From Solwaraspora sp. WMMA2065 (lineage in GTDB: Bacteria; Actinomycetota; Actinomycetes; Mycobacteriales; Micromonosporaceae), in NCBI RefSeq assembly GCF_030345075.1, contig NZ_CP128361.1, forward strand, positions 3,224,001 to 3,288,000: a DNA stretch of 64,000 nt, given 5' to 3'. The stretch's first letter is position 1. Every line of letters begins with the position of its first letter. The position numbers and the translations under genes were made by a program. Positions 52,757 through 62,102 of this stretch are shown here, one piece after another. A model generated the notes under the pieces. The model saw only the letters and a program-made list of their open reading frames with translations, searched no databases and was not told the origin of the DNA.

Positions 52757-54463
52757 TCAGCCCGCCCGCCGTAGCCACTCCCGGACATGGTCGGCAACCC
52801 CGTCCACCGGCACCCGGATCGTCTCCCCGGTGGCCCGGTCGGTCACCTCGACCAGACCTTCAGCAAGCGACCGCTTGCCGACGGTGATCCGCATTGGGAT
52901 ACCGGTCAGCTCCACGTCCCGGAACTTCACCCCGGCCCGTTCGGACCGGTCGTCGATCACCACGTCCACCCGCTCGGCGAGCAGCCGCTGGTAGATCCGC
53001 TCGCCGGTCTCGGCGACCGGCCGGTCGTCGACCTGGGCGACGACCACCGCCACCGAGAACGGGGCGACCGCCACCGGCCAGACGATTCCCTTGGCGTCGT
53101 GGTGGCTTTCAACGATCGCCGCCATCGCCCGTTCCACCCCGATCCCGTAACTGCCCATCACCACCGGAATCCGGTCGCCGGCCGGGTCGAGCACCGCCGC
53201 GTCCAATGCCTCGCTGTAGCGCTGCCCGAGCTTGAAGATGTGCCCGACCTCGATCGCCCGGCGTACCCGCAGCGGCTCCCCGCACGTCACGCACGGCTGA
53301 CCGGCGGCCACCTCGCGCAGGTCGGCCCAGCTGCCGACGGAGACGTCCCGGCCGACGTCGACGCCACGCAGATGGACGCCGTCGACGTTGGCGCCGGTGA
53401 ACATGTCCCGCCGGCCGCGCAGCGCCTCGTCGGCGATCACCGGCACCCCGGTCACCCCGACCGCGCCCAGGCTGCCCGGGGCCGCCCCCAACGCCGCCCG
53501 GATCTCGTCGGCGGCTGCCGCCCGCAGCTGCACCGCACCGGTGGCGTCGGCCAGCTTCTGCTCGTTGAGCGGATGGTCGCCGCGCAGCAGCACCAGGGTC
53601 AGCTCGCCGTCGAGCACGTACACCAGGGTCTTGATCTGCCGGTCGGCCGGCGCGGCGAAGCGCACCGCGAGGTCGTCGATGGTCCGTACGCCCGGGGTGT
53701 CGAACGGCTGCGGGGCGGCGGACCCGGCGGCGTCCGTCCATGGATCGAGCCGCGACGTCGCCTTCTCCAGGTTCGCGGCGTAGCCGCAGGCCGGGCAGTC
53801 GACCACCTGGTCCTCGCCGGTCGGTGCCGGGCACATGAACTCGACCGACGCCGACCCGCCCATGGCACCGCTGGACGCCTGCACGGCAACCGCCGGGACG
53901 CCCAGCCGGTCGAAGATCCGCCGGTACGCGTCGTGGTGCAGGTCGAAGGACCGGTCCAGCCCGGCCCGGTCCAGGTCGAAGCTGTACGAGTCCTTCATGG
54001 TGAACTCGCGGGTGCGCAGCAGCCCGGCCTTGGGCCGCGGCTCGTCCCGGAACTTGGTCTGGAACTGGTACCACAGCTGCGGCAGCTCCCGGTAGGAGTT
54101 CAGCTCCCGGGCGAGGATCGTGAAGACCTCTTCGTGGGTCATGCCCAACGCCAGGTCGGCGCCCCTGCGGTCGCGCAGCCGGAACATCTCCTCACCCATC
54201 GAATCCCACCGACCGGTCCGGCGCCAGATCTCCGCCGGATGCAACGCGGGCAGGCTGAACTCCTGCGCCCCGATCCGCGTCATCTCGTCGCGGATCACCT
54301 CGATGACCTTCGCCCGTACCCGCACCGCCAGCGGCAGCAGCGAGTAGTGGCCGGCCATCAACTGCCGCAGGTAGCCGGCCCGCAGCAGCAGCCGGTGGCT
54401 CGGTGCGTCGGCCTCCGCCGGGTCCGCACGCAACGTAGGAATGTGTAGTCGGGACCAGCGCAT
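52757..54463 (-). CDS. proS: Prolyl-tRNA synthetase (bacterial type)
   Basis: 568 aa, ATG at 54463. Class II synthetase: motif 1 region (LLRAGYLRQLMAGHYSLLPLA), TRIGAQEFSLPALHPAEIWRRTGR, motif 2 (FQTKFRDEPRPKAGLLRTREF), the editing insertion (about 225-380), motif 3 (MGSYGIGVERAMAAIVE) and the anticodon-binding domain (about 455-568). Charges tRNA-Pro. Actinomycetes often also carry a eukaryote-like ProS; whether this is the only copy cannot be told here. Confidence 0.97.
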   Translation of the reverse strand: MRWSRLHIPTLRADPAEADAPSHRLLLRAGYLRQLMAGHYSLLPLAVRVRAKVIEVIRDEMTRIGAQEFSLPALHPAEIWRRTGRWDSMGEEMFRLRDRRGADLALGMTHEEVFTILARELNSYRELPQLWYQFQTKFRDEPRPKAGLLRTREFTMKDSYSFDLDRAGLDRSFDLHHDAYRRIFDRLGVPAVAVQASSGAMGGSASVEFMCPAPTGEDQVVDCPACGYAANLEKATSRLDPWTDAAGSAAPQPFDTPGVRTIDDLAVRFAAPADRQIKTLVYVLDGELTLVLLRGDHPLNEQKLADATGAVQLRAAAADEIRAALGAAPGSLGAVGVTGVPVIADEALRGRRDMFTGANVDGVHLRGVDVGRDVSVGSWADLREVAAGQPCVTCGEPLRVRRAIEVGHIFKLGQRYSEALDAAVLDPAGDRIPVVMGSYGIGVERAMAAIVESHHDAKGIVWPVAVAPFSVAVVVAQVDDRPVAETGERIYQRLLAERVDVVIDDRSERAGVKFRDVELTGIPMRITVGKRSLAEGLVEVTDRATGETIRVPVDGVADHVREWLRRAG

Positions 54464-54625
54464 GAACGGCCTTCCTCACTTCCGGCGGCGGCGCGGCACT
54501 CAGCAACGACACAGGGTAAACCGGGTCGGGTCCCAGGTAGCGCGGTGCTGGTCGATGAAGTCCCCGACGACAACGTCTCCTACCGGGCGTACCGGTGCGC
54601 CCGGCCCGGTCGTCCTGACCGGCAT

Positions 54626-55564
54626 ATGCTCGACGGCGTGGACTTGCGGATCTTCACCGAACCTCAGCAGGGTGCCAGCTACCAGCAGCTTCTCGCGGTG
54701 GCCCGGTGCGCCGAAGACGCCGGGTACGACGCATTCTTCCGGTCCGACCACTATCTGGCGATGGGCGGCGACGGACTGCCCGGCCCGACCGACGCCTGGA
54801 CGACCCTCGCCGGGCTGGCCCGGGACACCAGCCGGATCCGGCTCGGCACCCTGATGACCGCGGCCACCTTCCGCTACCCCGGCCCGCTGGCGATCACCGT
54901 CGCGCAGGTCGACGAGATGAGCGGCGGCCGGGTCGAGTTCGGCATCGGGGCAGGCTGGTTCTCGGCGGAGCACACCGCGTACGCGGTCCCGTTCCCGTCG
55001 CTGGCCGAGCGGTTCGACCGGCTCGACGAGCAGCTGGCGATCATCACCGGCCTGTGGGAGACCCCGGTCGGCGACACCTTCGACTTCCTGGGCAGGTACT
55101 ACCAGGTCACCGACTCTCCGGCGCTGCCCAAGCCGGTGCAGCGGCCCCGGCCGCCGTTGCTGCTCGGCGGGAAGGGCCGCAAGCGGACCCCGCAGCTGAC
55201 CGCCCGCTACGCCGACGAGTTCAACGTGCCGTTCGAGGGCCTCGCCGAGTCGGCGCGGCTGTTCCAGCAGGTGCGGACGGCCTGCACCGAGGCGGGCCGC
55301 GATCCGGACGGCCTGCGGCTGTCCAACGCGCTGGTGCTGTGCTGTGGTCGTGACGACGCCGAGGTGGCGCGGCGGGCGGCGGTCATCGGCCGGGAGCCGG
55401 ACGAGCTGCGCGCCAACGGCCTGGCCGGCACGCCGGCCGAGGTGGTGGACAAGATCGGCCGGTACGCCGAGATCGGCGCCCAACGGATCTACCTGCAGGT
55501 GCTGGACCTGGCCGACCTGGACCACATCGAGCTCGTCGCCGCCGAGGTGGCACCGCAGTTGTGA
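54626..55564 (+). CDS. LLM-class F420-dependent oxidoreductase
   Basis: 312 aa, ATG at 54626 (GTG at 54638 also possible). TIM-barrel luciferase-like protein: DLRIFTEPQQGASYQQLL, the FFRSDHYLAMG loop, LGTLMTAATFRYPGPLAITVAQVDEMS, RVEFGIGAGWFSAEH, and RPPLLLGGKGRKRTPQLTARYADE. Longer than the other LLM protein at 25.4 kb and not closely similar to it. F420 is the likely cofactor; substrate unknown. Divergent from proS. Confidence 0.9.
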   Translation: MLDGVDLRIFTEPQQGASYQQLLAVARCAEDAGYDAFFRSDHYLAMGGDGLPGPTDAWTTLAGLARDTSRIRLGTLMTAATFRYPGPLAITVAQVDEMSGGRVEFGIGAGWFSAEHTAYAVPFPSLAERFDRLDEQLAIITGLWETPVGDTFDFLGRYYQVTDSPALPKPVQRPRPPLLLGGKGRKRTPQLTARYADEFNVPFEGLAESARLFQQVRTACTEAGRDPDGLRLSNALVLCCGRDDAEVARRAAVIGREPDELRANGLAGTPAEVVDKIGRYAEIGAQRIYLQVLDLADLDHIELVAAEVAPQL

Positions 55565-55623
55565 CCCGCTGCCGGGCCGGCCGATGTCGGAATGCCGGCC
55601 GGTGCCGGAATCTCGACTGGCTG

Positions 55624-56436
55624 GTGTTCGAGCAGTCCGGCGTCCTCACCTCGACGCAGGCCACCGAGCATCTGGGCCGGTCCGGGCTGCGCCGGCGTAT
55701 CGGTCGTGGGCAGTGACGGCGGATCTGTGCCGGGATCGTGTCCACCAGCAACGGGCCGCTGACCGCCGAGCAGACACTCTGGGTGGCTGTGCTGTTGGCA
55801 GGCCCGACGGCGCTGCTGGGCGGGCTCACCGCAGCCCGTGAAGGAGTGCTGCGCTTCGCGGGTGGCGCGGGTCCGATCCAGGTACTCGTCGACGGTGACC
55901 GGCAGTACCCGGAGCTACGTCGTCGGCTGCCCCTCGACATGCCGGCGATGATGGTCCGGCGGACCACGGTGACGCCCGAGGAACATCACCAGGTGGGTCG
56001 CCCGATGCGTACCAGCATGGCGCGGTCGCTGGTCGATGCCGCAGAATGGGCCCGTTCCGACGACGAGGCGCAGGCGATCATCGCCGCCGGTTGCCAACAG
56101 CGTCGGGTCGTTCCGGCCGAGATCCTCGCCGCCCTGCGCTGGCTGCCCCGGGTCCGGCGACGCCGGTTGATCGCCGCTGCGGCGGCGGACGCCGATGGTG
56201 GGGCGACCGCGCTGTCCGAGATCGATTTCGTCCGGCTCTGCCGGCGGCATCGACTGCCGCCACCGGACCTGCAACAGCGGCGCAAGGACCGGGCCGGACG
56301 GGTGCGTTACCTCGACGCGTGCTGGCGTCGCCGGCGACCGGATCCTCCGTTTCCCGGCCTATCTGATCCGGGTGCGCCCGGCCGAAATAGTCGACCATTG
56401 ACCGCGGCGCTCCGAGCGGCCGGCTGGCCGGGTTGA
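55624..56436 (+). pseudogene. Decayed AbiEi/DUF559-like protein
   Basis: Reads in one frame from VFEQSGVLTSTQATEHLG (AbiEi-like winged-helix start) to an in-frame TGA at 55714-55716. The codon stands where relatives have Trp in the RGQWRRI segment. From 55738 an ORF of 232 aa continues (LTAEQTLWVAVLL; ARSLVDAAEWARSDDEAQAI; VRYLDACWR). The DUF559/Vsr-like nuclease core is missing after that. Its end survives in another frame (GDRILRFPAYLIRVRPAEIVD, about 56330-56400), and the final TAALRAAGWPG is back in the first frame. So one nonsense mutation, one deletion and two frame changes. Alternative: a short protein starting at GTG 55738. Confidence 0.65.
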
Positions 56437-56525
56437 ACCTGCCCGCGCCGGCTGAGTTCGCCGCGTGCCGACCGAGTCCCGCCGCGATCTAGAAGAACCA
56501 TGGTCGATATACCGGCCAGATCCTT

Positions 56526-57218
56526 CTAGATCACTCGTAGGTCGGGCCATGGCCGGGTCAGTTCGGCCCGGCCGTCGAGCAGGTGCAGTTCGGCGTCGCA
56601 GGCGGCAGCCGCCTCCGAGTCGTGGGTGGCGAAGACGACGGCTGCACCCCGGTCGGCCTCGGCCCGCAGCAGGTCGAGGACCAGCTGACGGTTGGCCGCG
56701 TCCAGCTCGCTGGTCACCTCGTCGGCGAGCAGCACGTCACCGTGCAGCGCCAGCGCCCGGGCCAACGCGGTCCGCTGCTGCTGGCCGCCGGAGAGCTCCT
56801 CGACGAGTTGGTCGGACTGACCGGCGAGGCCGAGCCGGTCGAGTGCGGCCGCGCCGGCCCGCCGCGCTGCCGCTGGGCTCATCCCGACAGCGATCAGCGC
56901 CACCTGCAGGTTCTCCCCTGCTGTCAGTATCGCGGCGAGACCGTTGTCCTGTGGGACCAGCACGACCTTGCGATCCACGGCGTGGTCGCGGCCGCGCAGC
57001 GGTTCACCGCCAAGCGAGATGGATCCGCCGATCGGCCGCAGCAGGCCGGCCATCGCCGATAGCAGGGTCGTCTTGCCCGCGCCGGACGGCCCGGTGACCG
57101 CCAGCAGGTGACCGGGTCGCACGGTCAGCGTCACGTCACGCAGCACCGGCTCGGCACTGAGGTAGCCTACGGTCGCAGCCGCGAGCTCGATGATCGGGAG
57201 ATCGACGGTGGTGGGCAC
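56526..57218 (-). CDS. ABC transporter ATP-binding protein (orphan)
   Basis: 230 aa. Complete ATPase: Walker A GPSGAGKTT (43-51), Q-loop VPQDN, canonical signature LSGGQQQR, Walker B VLLADEVTSELD (Glu after Asp), switch His in ATHDSE. Its size and LolD/MacB-like pattern suggest a partner FtsX-type permease, but none is adjacent. The nearest permeases (43.8-50 kb) have their own ATPase with an atypical signature. No function is assigned. Confidence 0.85.
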   Translation of the reverse strand: MPTTVDLPIIELAAATVGYLSAEPVLRDVTLTVRPGHLLAVTGPSGAGKTTLLSAMAGLLRPIGGSISLGGEPLRGRDHAVDRKVVLVPQDNGLAAILTAGENLQVALIAVGMSPAAARRAGAAALDRLGLAGQSDQLVEELSGGQQQRTALARALALHGDVLLADEVTSELDAANRQLVLDLLRAEADRGAAVVFATHDSEAAAACDAELHLLDGRAELTRPWPDLRVI

Positions 57219-57335
57219 GCGCCGACCCTAGCGGACCTCGCGTCGGTGCGCCGACCGCGCCCTGCGGGAGCAGCCGGTTCAGCGGGGGGATGGCAGCCGT
57301 CGGCATGGCATGGGGTGGAAGCGGGGTGGGCCCGG

Positions 57336-58367
57336 TCAGCGCGACGGCGGGGCCGGCCCGGTCAACTCGGTGAGTAGCCGATCGGCGGCGGCGTACGGGT
57401 CGAGCCGGCCGGCGAGCACCTCGGCGGCGAGTTCGGCGGGCAGCGTACCGTCGCGCAGCGAGCTGATCCGCCCGCGCAGCGTGCCGATCGCGATCGCCTC
57501 GACCTCGGCGGCGACCCGCCGGGCCCGACGGGCGGTGAGCTCGCCCCGGCCGGCCAGCCAGTCGCGGTGCCGTTCGATCGCGGTCACCAGTTCGTCGAGA
57601 CCGTCGCCGTGGGCGGCCACGGTCCGCAGCACCGGCGGGCGCCAGCCGCCCGGGGCGGTGGCGGTCAGCGCGAGCATGCCCTTCAGGTCCCGTACGGTGC
57701 CGTCGGCGCCGTCGCGGTCGGCCTTGTTGACCACGAAGATGTCGGCGATCTCCAGGATGCCAGCCTTCACCGCCTGCACGGCGTCACCCATGCCGGGGGC
57801 GAGCAGCACCACCGTGGTGTCGGCCAGCCCGGCCACCTCGACCTCCGCCTGCCCGACGCCGACCGTCTCGATCAGCACGACGTCGCAGCCGACGCCGTCG
57901 AGGACCCGGACCGCCGCCGGGGTCGCCGACGACAGCCCGCCGAGGTGGCCCCGGCTGGACATCGACCGGATGTACACGCCCGGGTCGGTGGCGTGGTCCT
58001 GCATCCGTACCCGGTCGCCGAGGATCGCACCGCCGGTGAACGGGCTGGACGGATCGACGGCGAGGACGCCGACCCGCAGGTTCCGGCCGCGCAGCACCCG
58101 GACCAGCTCGCTGGTGGTGGTCGACTTGCCGACGCCGGGGGCGCCGGTCAGCCCGACGACCAGGGCGTGCCCGGTGTGCCCGGCCAGCTCGGCGGCGATC
58201 CGCGGCAGCTGCGGCCCACCGGACTCGACCAGCGTGATCAGCCGCGCGACGGACCGAGCGTCGCCGGCGCGGGCCCGCCGGACGAGATCCGGTACGTCCC
58301 GGGAGCCGCCCCGGCTCACCTGGCCGTCGGAGCCTGCGGTCACTTCGCCGTCGGAGCCTGCGGTCAC
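57336..58367 (-). CDS. meaB: MeaB-family GTPase (methylmalonyl-CoA mutase-associated)
   Basis: 343 aa if begun at the GTG at 58367, which overlaps the thiolase stop by 4 nt. In-frame GTGs at 58343 and 58319 are also possible. Signatures: Walker [30 protein letters not shown], the [22 protein letters not shown] segment, and NKADRD (guanine specificity). MeaB loads and protects adenosylcobalamin in acyl-CoA mutases; icmA, 5 kb away, is a natural client. The gene follows the thiolase (same strand, overlapping), making an acyl-CoA unit. Tandem 24-bp duplication at its start (see repeat). Confidence 0.93.
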   Translation of the reverse strand: MTAGSDGEVTAGSDGQVSRGGSRDVPDLVRRARAGDARSVARLITLVESGGPQLPRIAAELAGHTGHALVVGLTGAPGVGKSTTTSELVRVLRGRNLRVGVLAVDPSSPFTGGAILGDRVRMQDHATDPGVYIRSMSSRGHLGGLSSATPAAVRVLDGVGCDVVLIETVGVGQAEVEVAGLADTTVVLLAPGMGDAVQAVKAGILEIADIFVVNKADRDGADGTVRDLKGMLALTATAPGGWRPPVLRTVAAHGDGLDELVTAIERHRDWLAGRGELTARRARRVAAEVEAIAIGTLRGRISSLRDGTLPAELAAEVLAGRLDPYAAADRLLTELTGPAPPSR

Positions 58368-58372
58368 TTCGC
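58325..58372. repeat. Perfect tandem duplication of 24 bp at the thiolase/meaB junction
   Basis: 58325-58348 and 58349-58372 are identical. Each copy carries the TGA/GTG overlap sequence. The encoded octapeptide VTAGSDG(E/Q) is duplicated at the MeaB N-terminus in the longest version. Confidence 0.85.
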
Positions 58373-59551
58373 GGTCGGCACCCGCAGGATCAGGGCGTCG
58401 CCCTGCCCGCCGCCACCGCAGAGCGCAGCGGCGCCGGTCCCGCCGCCGCGTCGGCGCAGCTCCAGCGCGAGAGTCAGCGCCAGCCGGGCGCCGGACATGC
58501 CGATCGGGTGACCGAGAGCAATCGCGCCGCCGTTGACGTTGACGATGCCTGGATCGACGTCGAGGTCCCGGGTCGACTGGACGCCGACGGCGGCGAACGC
58601 CTCGTTGATCTCGATCAGGTCGAGATCGGTGACGGTCATCCCGGCCTTGCCGAGGGCGTGCCGGATGGCGTTGGACGGCTGGGAGTGCAGCGAGTTGTCC
58701 GGGCCGGCGACGTTGCCGTGCGCGCCGATCTCGGCGATCCAGTCGAGGCCGAGCGCCTCGGCCCGGGACCGGCTCATCACCACCACGGCGCACGCGCCGT
58801 CCGAGATCGGTGATGAACTACCAGCGGTGATGGTGCCGTCCGGGGTGAAGGCGGGACGGAGCCGGGCCAGCGTCTCGACGGTGGTGTCCGGCCGGATTCC
58901 CTCGTCGTTGAGCAGCCGGACCGGGTCACCCTTGCGCTGCGGCACCTCAATCGGGGTGATCTCTTCGGCGAAGACGCCGTTCTTCTGGGCTACTGCGGCC
59001 CGCTGGTGGCTGGTGGCGGCGAAGGCGTCCTGCTCGGCCCGGCTGATGCCGAGCCGGGTGCCGTGCCGCTCGGTCGACTCGCCCATCGCGCAGCAGTCGA
59101 ACACGTCGGTCAGCCCGTCCAGGGCCATGTGGTCGGCGACCACCACGTCGCCGTACTTGTAGCCGGCACGCTGGCCGCGCAGCAGATGCGGCGCGTTGGT
59201 CATCGACTCCATCCCGCCGGCCACCACGACGTCGAACTCGCCGGCCCGGATCAACTGGTCGGCGAGCGCGATCGCGTCGAGACCGGAAAGGCAGACCTTG
59301 TTGATGGTGAGGGCGGGTACGCTCATCGGGATACCGGCGCCGACCGCGGCCTGCCGGGCCGGCATCTGGCCGGTGCCGGCCTGGAGCACCTGGCCCATGA
59401 TGACGTACTGCACCTGATCGGGGTCGACGCCGCCGCGACCGAGGGCGGCGGAGATCGCGGTCGAGCCGAGGGCGGTGGCCGGGAAGTCCTTCAGGTTGCC
59501 GAGCAACCGGCCCATCGGGGTGCGTGCGCCGCTGACGATCACCGAGGTCAT
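58364..59551 (-). CDS. Acetyl-CoA C-acetyltransferase (thiolase)
   Basis: 395 aa, ATG at 59551. Biosynthetic/degradative thiolase signatures: nucleophile Cys87 in [26 protein letters not shown] (catalytic His), and CGGGGQGDA with the second Cys. Catalyses condensation/cleavage of acetoacetyl-CoA. Divergent from the epimerase gene, with a 77-bp shared promoter region; overlaps meaB downstream. Links C4 acyl-CoA (from icmA) to acetyl-CoA (inference from context). Confidence 0.95.
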   Translation of the reverse strand: MTSVIVSGARTPMGRLLGNLKDFPATALGSTAISAALGRGGVDPDQVQYVIMGQVLQAGTGQMPARQAAVGAGIPMSVPALTINKVCLSGLDAIALADQLIRAGEFDVVVAGGMESMTNAPHLLRGQRAGYKYGDVVVADHMALDGLTDVFDCCAMGESTERHGTRLGISRAEQDAFAATSHQRAAVAQKNGVFAEEITPIEVPQRKGDPVRLLNDEGIRPDTTVETLARLRPAFTPDGTITAGSSSPISDGACAVVVMSRSRAEALGLDWIAEIGAHGNVAGPDNSLHSQPSNAIRHALGKAGMTVTDLDLIEINEAFAAVGVQSTRDLDVDPGIVNVNGGAIALGHPIGMSGARLALTLALELRRRGGGTGAAALCGGGGQGDALILRVPTAK

Positions 59552-59628
59552 GGGATTCCGCCTCCGCACAGTGGGACAAGGCCGGGGTGCCGGCGACAAC
59601 TTAACGATGGTTCGGCCAGACTATCGCC

Positions 59629-60114
59629 ATGACGGAAGAAGCTCCTGCCGAGGCCGCTGCGGACTATGTCACAGACATCGGCCTGCTGAAGATCGACCAT
59701 GTCGGGATCGCTGTGGCGGATCTGGACACCGCGCTCGATTTCTACACCCGCACCTTCGGCATGCGCTGCGTACACCTGGAAGTCAATCACGCCCAAGGGG
59801 TACGCGAGGCCATGCTCGCCGTCGGGCCGGTGCCCGACGGCGGTCAGGTGCAGCTGCTCGCCCCGTTGTCTGCCGAGTCGACCATCGCCAAGTTCCTGGA
59901 CCGCAACGGCCCCGGGATGCAGCAGCTGGCGTACACGGTGGTGGACATCGACGCGGCGTGCGCGGCGCTGCGCGAGCGCGGACTACGGCTGCTCTACGAC
60001 GCACCTCGGCCGGGCACCGCAGGTTCGCGGATCAACTTCGTGCACCCGAAGGACGCCGGCGGCGTCCTGGTCGAGTTGGTCCAGCCGGCGGCGACCCCGG
60101 ACCAGCCGGCCTAA
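59629..60114 (+). CDS. mce: Methylmalonyl-CoA epimerase
   Basis: 161 aa, ATG at 59629. VOC-fold: KIDHVGIAVADLDTALDFY with metal ligand His24, VQLLAPLSAESTIAKFL (Gln75), the ERGLRLLYDAPRPGTAGSRI and FVHPKDAGGVLVELVQ (Glu149) segments, which are diagnostic of the family. Converts (2R)- to (2S)-methylmalonyl-CoA. The position of the third metal-binding His in the Propionibacterium enzyme (His91) is Gln (GMQQLAY). A -10-like GACTATC lies 7-8 nt before the ATG, compatible with a leaderless mRNA. Followed by an 18-bp stem terminator. Confidence 0.93.
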   Translation: MTEEAPAEAAADYVTDIGLLKIDHVGIAVADLDTALDFYTRTFGMRCVHLEVNHAQGVREAMLAVGPVPDGGQVQLLAPLSAESTIAKFLDRNGPGMQQLAYTVVDIDAACAALRERGLRLLYDAPRPGTAGSRINFVHPKDAGGVLVELVQPAATPDQPA

Positions 60115-60144
60115 GTCACAAACCGGCCCGGTCGTACCGACTGG

Positions 60145-60194
60145 CCGGCCAGTTCCGGTCCGCTGATGCGGATCGACGGACCGGAACTGGTCGG
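60145..60194 (+). terminator. Long-stem terminator of the epimerase gene
   Basis: 18-bp stem (60145-60162 with 60177-60194, one G-U pair), 14-nt loop. Starts 31 bases after the stop codon. Between it and the DivIVA promoter (to 60538) I see no gene. Confidence 0.8.
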
Positions 60195-60538
60195 TCGGGA
60201 ATGCCGAAAGGAAGCGGGCCGGACAACTTCACCGGTTTTCAGGTACGGCGTCCGACGGCGGGCCACCCGGCGTGGCACTGGCGGCGTAACGGTTCGTCGT
60301 CGGCTGGCCCGCAGGCTGAGCCACGGCCCCACCCGGCGTCGCCCGGAAAGCACCCAGAGGAACCGCTCTGAGCTGCTCATACATCGCCATGACCGGGCTC
60401 TGGACGGAGTGCACGGCGATGACCCGACCACCCGAAAGACTTCGTTGCGTACGCATACGCCTACAATTCGTATACCGAGCGCCGGTCGGCCAAGGAAAGA
60501 TGACCATGTCGGCTATCGTGGTGACGGGCAGTTCGCTC

Positions 60539-60569
60539 TTGCGAAACACCCTGGTACATCTGCCACTAT
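60539..60569 (+). promoter_or_regulatory. Putative promoter giving a leaderless DivIVA-like mRNA
   Basis: TTGCGA (60539-60544), 19-bp spacer, CACTAT (60564-60569). Six nt later is the ATG at 60576, where transcription would begin. No ribosome site precedes that ATG. The spacer is long; an alternative TACAAT at 60462-60467 with GACTTC at 60438-60443 could instead be used. Confidence 0.4.
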
Positions 60570-60575
60570 GTCTCA

Positions 60576-61820
60576 ATGCCCCAGCAGCAGTCCTCCCTTG
60601 CGTTCTTCGATAACGCCAGCGCTCCGCACGACTTCACCGTCGTGCTTCGTGGCTACGACCGCAACCAGGTGGATGACCACCTGCAGCGCCTGGTAGCCGC
60701 CCTCACCCAGTCGGAGCAGGCTCGAGCTGAGGCCGAGCAGCGGATGAACGACGCGCAGCGCCGGCTCCGCCAGGCCGAGCAGCGGCTCAACGCGGTCGAA
60801 CAGAAGCTCACCGACACCAACAAGCAGCTCGAGGAGAACAACCGGCCCACCCTCTCCGGCCTGGGAACCCGGGTGGAGCAGATTCTCCGGCTGGCCGAGG
60901 AGCAGGCCAACGACCACCGCGGTGAGGCCAAGCGGGAGTCCGAGGGCATCCTCTCCGCGGCCCGGCTGGAGGCCCGGGAGATCACCGACAAGGCGCGGGC
61001 CGAGGCCGCCGCGATGAAGGCCGGGGCCGAGCGGGAGGCGGGCAGCGTCCGGACCGCGGCTGAGCGGGAGGCGGCCGAGGTCCGGGTGCAGGCCCGCCGC
61101 GAGGCGGACACGCTGCGGGCCGACGCGGAACGGGAGACCAAGCAGCTGCGGGCGGTCACCGCCCACGAGGTCGCCGAGCTGAAGTCGACCGTGGAGCGCG
61201 AGGTCGCCACCCTGCGGGCCACCGCGGAGCGGGAGATCACCCAACTGCGGGCCAAGGCGGCCCGGGAGGCTGAGGAGAAGCGGGCCGAGGCGACCAAGCT
61301 GCTCACCGACGCCCGCGACAAGCGGGACAAGGATCTGCAGGCACTGGAGCTGCAGCTGGCTGAACGCCGGGAGAAGGCCGAGCGGGAAGAGTCCGAGCGG
61401 CACGCCGCCCAGGTCGCACAGACCCAGCGGATGGTCGCCGAGGCCGAGGGGCGTGCCCGGGCCGCCGAGGACCGGTCCAAGGAGATCGAGCAGCGCGCCG
61501 AGGCACGCCGGATCGAGTCCGAGCGGTCCGCCCAGGAGACCGTGGACAAGGCGAAGTCGCTGGCGGACAAGACTCTCAACGAGGCGCGCAGCGAAGCCAA
61601 CCGACTGCTCACCGAGGCCCGGACCGAGGCCGAGCTGACCACCCAGGCCGCCCGCCGCGAGGTCGAGGACCTCAACCGGCAGAAGGACGCGGTCACCTCG
61701 CAGCTGGGCCAGATGCTCTCCGGCCTGGCCGGCATCGTTCCCGGCGTGCCGGCGGGCGGCGCGGACAGCGGCAAGGCCGACGAGAACGCCGAGCCGGTCA
61801 ACGCCAAGTCGGCGAGCTGA
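60576..61820 (+). CDS. DivIVA-domain coiled-coil protein (FilP/Scy-like)
   Basis: 414 aa. N-terminal DivIVA-type lipid-binding motif (FTVVLRGYDRNQVDDHLQRL, about 20-40), then a coiled coil from about 45 to 370 made of Ala/Arg/Glu-rich heptads (repeats of AEREA and RAEA), and a Gly/Ala tail. It resembles actinobacterial cytoskeletal proteins that organise polar growth. A GTRVEQILRLAEEQA segment, common to FilP-like proteins, is present. Tandem with a second, longer relative and separated from it by a terminator. Interacts with membrane curvature at the pole (family inference). Confidence 0.88.
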   Translation: MPQQQSSLAFFDNASAPHDFTVVLRGYDRNQVDDHLQRLVAALTQSEQARAEAEQRMNDAQRRLRQAEQRLNAVEQKLTDTNKQLEENNRPTLSGLGTRVEQILRLAEEQANDHRGEAKRESEGILSAARLEAREITDKARAEAAAMKAGAEREAGSVRTAAEREAAEVRVQARREADTLRADAERETKQLRAVTAHEVAELKSTVEREVATLRATAEREITQLRAKAAREAEEKRAEATKLLTDARDKRDKDLQALELQLAERREKAEREESERHAAQVAQTQRMVAEAEGRARAAEDRSKEIEQRAEARRIESERSAQETVDKAKSLADKTLNEARSEANRLLTEARTEAELTTQAARREVEDLNRQKDAVTSQLGQMLSGLAGIVPGVPAGGADSGKADENAEPVNAKSAS

Positions 61821-61868
61821 CCACTGATTGGACACCGTTCAGCGAGCTGACCAGCTGAACCGAACCGC

Positions 61869-61904
61869 CGAAGGGCCGCGCCGGTGCTCCGGCGCGGCCC
61901 TTCG
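61869..61904 (+). terminator. Perfect 16-bp hairpin terminator
   Basis: Stem 61869-61884 with 61889-61904, 4-nt loop TGCT, 48 bases after the first coiled-coil gene. Confidence 0.9.
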
Positions 61905-62102
61905 CGTTCGGTGCCCGGTCCCCTGCTGTGCGTGTCCCGGCCAGCCCTGCCGCCCGGCGGCGACGCGCACGATCACCGCCGGTGATGCGGCATACCCGCT
62001 GGGCGAATGGTTCACACCTGGCAAATCATCCGAAGTGACGCGCGTCCTGTCAGGAGCATGGGTATCGCCCCGCAACAGGGCGTTGCGTGTGAGGATGGAG
62101 CC

